NCBI GenBank assembly: GCA_941918925.1
Contig: OW799233.1
Span: forward strand, 121,856,333-121,920,332
Direction of reading: 5' to 3'
From: Phyto melanocephala
Taxonomy: Eukaryota > Arthropoda > Insecta > Diptera > Rhinophoridae
Length of the DNA: 64,000 bases
The notes beneath the pieces were generated by a model, which was not told the DNA's origin, did not search any database, and saw nothing but the letters and a program-made list of their open reading frames with translations. Shown piece by piece: positions 58,251-64,000 of this stretch (positions are counted from its first letter, which is position 1; each line of letters opens with the position of its first letter). The translations under genes were made by a program, and so were the position numbers.

Positions 58251-60550
58251 TGCAGAGCCGCAAAATTGACGTTTAACAGTAGACCTTAAGTTTTCTTAAA
58301 ATGATTTACCTACACGACTTATGATCTGCTCCTTATTGAATTGAACACATAGACGATACCAGACTATCAACTCCAAATATCGTTGGCTCAAATCGACAAA
58401 ATTATTATAAAAACTACAGCAACTGATATTAATGCTGTTTGTTGTAGAAATACAGATTTCAGTTTTGAACAGCATTTGAGATATTCTTTTCGGTTAAATA
58501 AGCTCACATTTCTTTCGTAATTTTATTACACTGACAGCATTAGTTGTGCTCCTTATTGCCTTAAAAAATATAATTAGTTTAAATTAGCTACAGTGGCAAC
58601 ATTTGTTATATAGCCGTGTAGATGTGATAGTGTAAAAACAGTCATCTTCCTATAAACTCGTGTATTTAGATTTTGACATATTGTAGTCTATAACCTGCTG
58701 TCATCTACGTATTTATTACATAAAGCTTATCCATAAAATCAATAATCCTTACAAGATTTTATAAACTTCAAAATTATATATGAAGAGGCATTATTCTTTT
58801 CGCAATATATTTAACCGGTAACACTGTTCCGTTGGTAGTGTTGGTAATTATATTATGCAGTCGCTTGTCTATTTTCTGCTTCTTTTACATATGTTTCTGT
58901 GTTTCTATAAATCTCTTACACTCAGTACAATTTGTTGTTATATATTAAAGTAACATTTGAAATTATAATTTAAAGTTGAAGAATAAGATTGAACTGAATT
59001 TAAGAAAAGTGAATTTCAACTCAATGAATCCTAGCGACGATACCAGATACTTCTGTTGCTGCATCTGGTGTTCTTATTCTATAAAAAAAATCATCTTTTT
59101 AGTAAATTGTCAAATGAAGTGAAATTTAACTCATACAGTTAATATTCATAATAAATTTTTAAAGGAAATAGTTAGTTCGAAGACCGACAGGAAGACAGAA
59201 TGCTAGTCTTCCTAATGTTACTGCACCCAAAATATACTGGAAAATTCTGGAAGGCTTTTATTACATAACTTCTTAACTTAATAAATAAAATTAGATTAAT
59301 ATATTTTGGAAATACTGGTATCTTCTAAGATTAAGTTATTTAAATTATTATTATTTATTTAAGTTATTAAAAATGTTAAAGTTATTTAATTTAAATTGTA
59401 TTTATTATCTAACAAAAATCAAGCGTAAATACAAAACGAATTTAATATTTTTGTTTGTGGAAACCGCTATAAATTAGTAATTGTTTTATAGATTGTGTAA
59501 ATTTGACCACATGAATACGCACCCACGAATGCACGCATACAGTGTAAGGCGGAAACGGAAACAGCATATATACCTGTCCATTTGTCATTGAGGTTTAATA
59601 AACATACAGATATTAAACATACAGATATGCTAAATTTATTTGCATACATTGCTTTCCACATACACAATCGCTTAATATAAATCACTAAATTTAGTAACAA
59701 ATATACATTTGACGTTGGCCACCGGTAGAAAGGCCCTAAGTCAACTAATTGTAACTTTACAGAAGAAGCTAAAACCGTATTATCTTAAAGTAATTTTTTT
59801 CTTATAAAATTACTTTTAAAACTGCTATTTTTGATACCTTTGATTTAAATTTTCTTTATGAGGTGTATTTGTGTGTAATTACTTGCAAACACTGAAAAAC
59901 TAAATTTCATTAGTGAGGGTCTTTCTACCTGTGAACATCGATATGTTCTTTCAAAAGGGTTTAACACTAAAAACAAGATATGTGTTAGATAATAACAAAA
60001 TGTGTTTTTTAAGAACGATGTATGAATAACAATTACAGTTTAAGTGACTGTGTCAAGTATTTACAAAACACGACTTTGATTATGCTAAAATATGGCATAT
60101 TATGTGTATATCAAGCATAGTTTGAAAGATGACCTTTAATATTTATTCTAATTTTACGGCAATTTGTTAACTGCGTCCTATTGGCATAGATCTGCATAAT
60201 ATTAAAACTTAACCTGAAAAACTCTAGCAGGGTCCGACCCTCATATTCTTAGTGACCAATTATTGTTATTTATTTACGATGGCATTAGAATACTCAGTTC
60301 CATAATTAGAAACGTCGGCAGAACATGTGGATGTGGTTCAGTTTACTTGGGTTCATTATATTGATACCTTTTCAAGAAAATATGAAAAAATATTAGATAT
60401 AAAAGATAAGTTTATTACAATGTAAAAGAGATTAGGACTAAAGATATAGAAGAAGAGAGATTTTTAACCGTTTTCGGGTAAACCTATTGTAAACTTCGCT
60501 AGTTTCCTAATTCTGAATTGGTTCACGAAACTACACGCATTGCCTTATAA
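58250..60550. other. AT-rich DNA, no gene seen
   Basis: About 2.3 kb of AT-rich sequence. A 77-codon frame at 59700 to 59467 on the minus strand has no motif. Confidence 0.5.
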
Positions 60551-60551
60551 A

Positions 60552-60867
60552 GGTAAAAATTTCAGAAAGACTTAGCGTGGCCGTCTGCAGACCCCAAAAA
60601 AGTCTTTCGAATAATCTTTAGTGCTGAAGAGTGACATAGGAAGCGATAATTGGTTAACTCCTTCTCTAGACGTCTTCTAGACAAGTCATTAGAGAGTATT
60701 TTCATTCTTCTGGCATGATTGCCAAAACCGTAGTGACCAGTTTGTAGTCCCACAATGTCCATTAGACGCTTTCTGTCAGATCGCAGAAGCCGAATATCTA
60801 TTATAGGCCATGTCATCTCTGCAATATTACACCCAAAGTTGTTTATCCATCTCGTCTGGGCGGACAT
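60552..60867 (-). pseudogene. LINE ORF2 C-terminal region, relic
   Basis: A 101-codon open frame on the minus strand includes NIAEMTWPIIDIRLLRSDRK, IVGLQTGHYGFGNHARRM, YRFLCHSSALKIIRK and TFLGSADG. The order W..D..R.....R......G..TGH....HA.R......C.....LG matches the region after the RNase H or reverse transcriptase domain in Jockey/R1-like non-LTR retrotransposons (the cysteine-rich C-terminal segment). Some of the usual cysteines are missing. The reverse transcriptase itself is not visible upstream, so it is a 3' remnant, as expected from 5' truncation. Confidence 0.72.
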
Positions 60868-60869
60868 AT

Positions 60870-61948
60870 GGCGACACGTATCAAAATTTGCAAGCAGAGA
60901 TAATTCGACTATTATTTAATATGTGTCCTGCAGAAGAACAAACAGGGTATCATTACTTTTAGTTTATTACGATTTTTATGAAATTAATTTATAATAGCAG
61001 TTACGCAAACCCTACAATATTAATATAAAAGTTCTAAACAATTTTAGAATATTGTTAGTTTATAACCAGCAAAAAAAAATTAGTAGTAGTGCAAAGCGTA
61101 TTACATTTTCAAGACTTCTAAATCAATTGTGTAGAAGCATTCATTCTAAATGACTTCCTAACTGCAAAATAATTTCTAATAAATGATGTGCTTAAAGACA
61201 AATGCAACATCATGCAAAATATCTTAAAGAATTCATGTAAACAAACAAATTCAACTCATGAAACATCCGATGCTTTTCATCAAATATGCATGAGTTCTAT
61301 AGACTTACTAGAAAGGAGTGCAGTTCATTAGTGTTTTCATGTAAACACACGATCTTCAATGACACGCTAATGTTAGTGTTTTCACCTTCACTTCGTCACC
61401 AGTCGAACACCTGCAAGTTCACTTCTTTGTCATAGATTTTTTTGGTGGGTATGTATATGTTTTCGCAATTTTATAAAACAAATTCGTTATATATATTTGA
61501 AAACCAAAGCTATTTACTTTGTCCATTTTAAATAGAACAGCTTAAACCTTCCCTCAGATACTGAATTTTTTAAATGTTTAATTTGTAGGTGATAATAACT
61601 AAGTTGCATTTTTTTTATTGAGGGCCTTTAGTTCATTTAAAAACAATTTTTGGTTAAATTCTTTAAAAGAGAAATATTTCAATATTATTTTTACAGAAAC
61701 TCTCTAAATGTTTTTAATAGTATGTTCACACACGCGCCTTAATTGTCAATTTATAATATTATCGCAATTAAAGGCCTTATTGAGCTCAATTTACCATACT
61801 AAAATTTATTTTTAAATTGAGCAATATATACTTAATTGTTTCACTTATTGTATAAAACTCGAAATACAACTCTTGAGAAGTATGTTCAGTGAGAAGAAAA
61901 TTCTATAGGTGGCATTTCTAATGTCAAACAAATAAATATACAAAAAAT
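60870..61948. other. AT-rich DNA, no gene seen
   Basis: No recognised feature. Confidence 0.5.
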
Positions 61949-62093
61949 AACAAGTAAGAGCACTATATTCGGCTGTGCCGAATCTTTGATACCCACCACC
62001 AATTTTGTGTACATTTAAAGTACATTATTTATTATTTTGTTAATCACTATGGAATAATCTCTTTAAAATAAAATATGTATTACTTTCTTTATA

Positions 62094-62663
62094 GAGGGTG
62101 TTTAATTTTTAAGGGCCCCTGTTGAAGGTGAACCCCACATAAGCAACAAGTTTTTTTTTGCATTTCATTTGACATTTCTCAATCTCACACTAACTTAATT
62201 TGAACAGTGGAAAGATACCTAAATGAGCAACGCGTTAAAGTTATTCAGGTTTAATTAGTTTTTTTATTTGATCTCTTTTTTTAAATTTTCATATTTAAAT
62301 ATCCAATTTTTGTATTTAAATTCTCAATATTTCGCTACTCCTTCGTGTAGCATCTTCAGGAAAATTCATAATTATTAATTATTAATTAATTAATTAATTA
62401 ATTAATTATTATTAATTAAATATTTGTAAATTAATTTTCAGGTTTAATATTCAGTTTTTTTATGAAAATGGGCGTTCAAAACAAAATGCATTTTATGCAC
62501 TTCGTAATTCTTTTGATCAACATAATCCTGCCTTCTTAGTTCGTTGAATGGGAACCACTGCTGGTTTTTGCGATAGTGTGGCAAAAGAGCAGTCAACATC
62601 GCCTCATCATCATGCCCAGCAATTGACCATCAACATTGTCATTGAAAATTTGGACCATCAGAT
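62094..62663 (+). pseudogene. Mariner relic nested in family A copy 6, with internal insertion
   Basis: The left end GAGGGTGTTTAATTTTTAAG follows TA at the same family A position as in copy 5. A decayed transposase N-terminus starts near 62,207 (ERYLNEQRVKVIQ). It is interrupted at about 62,256 by roughly 190 bp of unrelated sequence, then continues ENGRSKQNAFYALRNSFDQ-like near 62,465. A later segment reads CDSVAKEQSTSPHHHAQQ. The 3' end is deleted up to the family A flank. Confidence 0.72.
62256..62448. repeat. 193-bp insertion in mariner, with direct repeats
   Basis: TTCAGGTTTAAT occurs on both sides (62244-62255 and 62437-62448), consistent with a target duplication of about 10-12 bp. 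The insert is AT-rich with (TTAA)n near 62,375-62,408. Its only GC-richer part, on the minus strand 62,360 to 62,330, reads CCTGAAGATGCTAC, an 8-base loop, then GTAGCGAAA. Origin unknown; a short retroposed fragment is possible. Confidence 0.5.
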
Positions 62664-64000
62664 ACTTCGATATGCTACTAAAATGCTTTTGTAAATGTAG
62701 TCTTTCAATGAAAGTGGGCGTTAAACTAGGTGTGTCAATAAAGTTTCTGCTAATAAATACAACTTAGATATTTCGATATAGTCCTTTATTTTCCCAAAAA
62801 ATTTGTCAATAGAGAAATTACATGAATTTAAGATAAACCGTTATATGGGAGGTAGGCGTTAAAGTGGACGTGTCACCTAAACTTTTTGGCACAACAATGA
62901 CATTGATTAGAAGGATATACGTAGCAAATTTGGTCATCAAATCTCTAAATTTGGCGGTTTTATGAGCTTTTAAATTTCATTAACGGTAAATAACGTGAAA
63001 AGTGGGCGTTATAGTAGGCGTGTCAAAGTTGTATTTGCGAATGAATACAACTAAGATGTTTCAATATAGCCCTTTATTATTCCAAAATTTTTATTAATAG
63101 AGAAATTATATGAATTTAAGGTAAAGCGTTATATGGGAGGTGGGCGTAAAAGTGGGCGTGGCCCCTTAATTTTCTGGCACAGTAATGACATTGCCTAGGG
63201 GGCTCTATGTAGTAAATTTGATTATCATACCTCTAATTTTGGTGGTTTTATGAACTTTTAAATTTCATTAACGGTAGATAACGTGAAAAGTGGGCGTTAT
63301 AGTAGGCGTGTCAAAGTTGTTTTTGCGAATGAGTACAACTTAGATGTTTCAATATAGCCCTTTATTATTCCAAAATTTTTATTAATAGAGAAATTATATG
63401 AATTTTAGGTAAAGCGTTATATGGGAGGTGGGCGTAAAAGTGGGCGTGGCACCTTAATTTTCTGGCACAGTAATGACATTATGTAGGGGGATATACCTAG
63501 CAAATTTGATCATCATACCTCTAATATTGGTGGTTTTATGAGCTTTTAAATTTCATTAACGGTGGATAACGTAAAAAGTGGGCGTTATAGTAGGCGTGTC
63601 AAAGTTATTTTTGCGAATGAGTACAACTTAGGTGTTTCAATATAGTCCTTTAATATTCCAAAATCTATATTAATAGAGAAATTATATGAATTTTGGGTAA
63701 AACGTTATATGGGAGGTGGGCGTAAAAGTGGGCGTGGCATATTGATTTTCCGTTAAAAAAAAGCCCCTTACCAAAAAGCAAAGTGTGCAAAATTTCAGAG
63801 TCGTACATTCAAGTTGGTTGCTTTGATGACGTTTTTGTTTTTAAATATACCGAAAAATACACTGTGCGGTATAAATTTTCGTACATTTTGATCGATAACT
63901 CCTCTCCTAATGCATAGATTTAGATAATTTTCTGGGAATGATATTGTTTTTACTCAGGAAATATATATTCGAAGTTTCATGAGTCTACGTTAATCCGTTT

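Larger units (their letters stand above)
61950..64000 (-). repeat. Family A interspersed repeat, copy 6, cut by the window end
   Basis: It starts CAAGTAAGAGCACTATATTC with the hairpin, then CCCACCACCAATTTTGTG. The nested mariner follows at the same position as in copies 2 and 5, and the body resumes at 62,664 with CTTCGATATGC. Tandem units of about 285 bp with AAAGTGGGCGTGGC (near 63150, 63435 and 63725) are well preserved. The TATACCCGCC end lies beyond 64,000. Confidence 0.8.

Overview
The window looks like gene-poor, AT-rich nuclear DNA from a dipteran, probably a calyptrate-type fly. It contains no convincing host protein-coding exon, no intact tRNA or rRNA gene, and no bacterial features such as operons, CRISPR arrays or insertion sequences. 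The fly assignment is inference. It rests on decayed mariner transposases, interspersed repeats carrying a short GCCGAATATAG-type hairpin and iterated GTCTGTCC blocks, tRNA-derived SINEs, and Helitron-like elements with internal minisatellites.

Almost everything recognisable is a transposable element or its remains, in layers. Three non-autonomous Helitron-like elements (near 0.9, 11.1 and 22.6 kb) share TC and CTAG ends, A/T insertion sites, a fixed CA/GT microsatellite and about 120-bp tandem units. A long repeat called here family A occurs at 7.2, 14.6, 18.1, 25.7, 51.5 and 61.9 kb. Most family A copies carry the same mariner insertion at the same internal TA, and two copies keep the empty site. 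Family B occurs at 2.4, 15.8, 21.2 and 40.1 kb and shares end motifs with family A.

Other elements are a hAT relic with an exact 8-bp target duplication and a small hAT-type MITE nested inside it (38.3-39.3 kb), and a PIF/Harbinger relic with a 60-bp intron nested in a family A copy (18.3-19.2 kb). There is a PIF-type MITE with 35-bp perfect inverted repeats (54.7 kb), a Tc1-type MITE (55.3 kb), and a three-copy MITE family in which one copy holds a nested foldback element (28.8, 32.5, 37.5 kb). Decayed mariner transposases lie at 7.1, 13, 28.2, 33.9 and 45.8 kb, a LINE ORF2 C-terminus at 60.6 kb, and SINEs or tRNA-like relics at 6.5, 9.5, 30.8 and 31.4 kb.

The most interesting non-transposon signal is at 46,869 on the plus strand. 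A strong pyrimidine tract ending in AG is followed directly by GTAAGT, the zero-length-exon arrangement of a fly recursive splice site (ratchet point). With the lack of exons over 64 kb, this suggests that much or all of the window is the interior of a very long intron of a plus-strand gene whose exons lie outside. This is an inference from one site.
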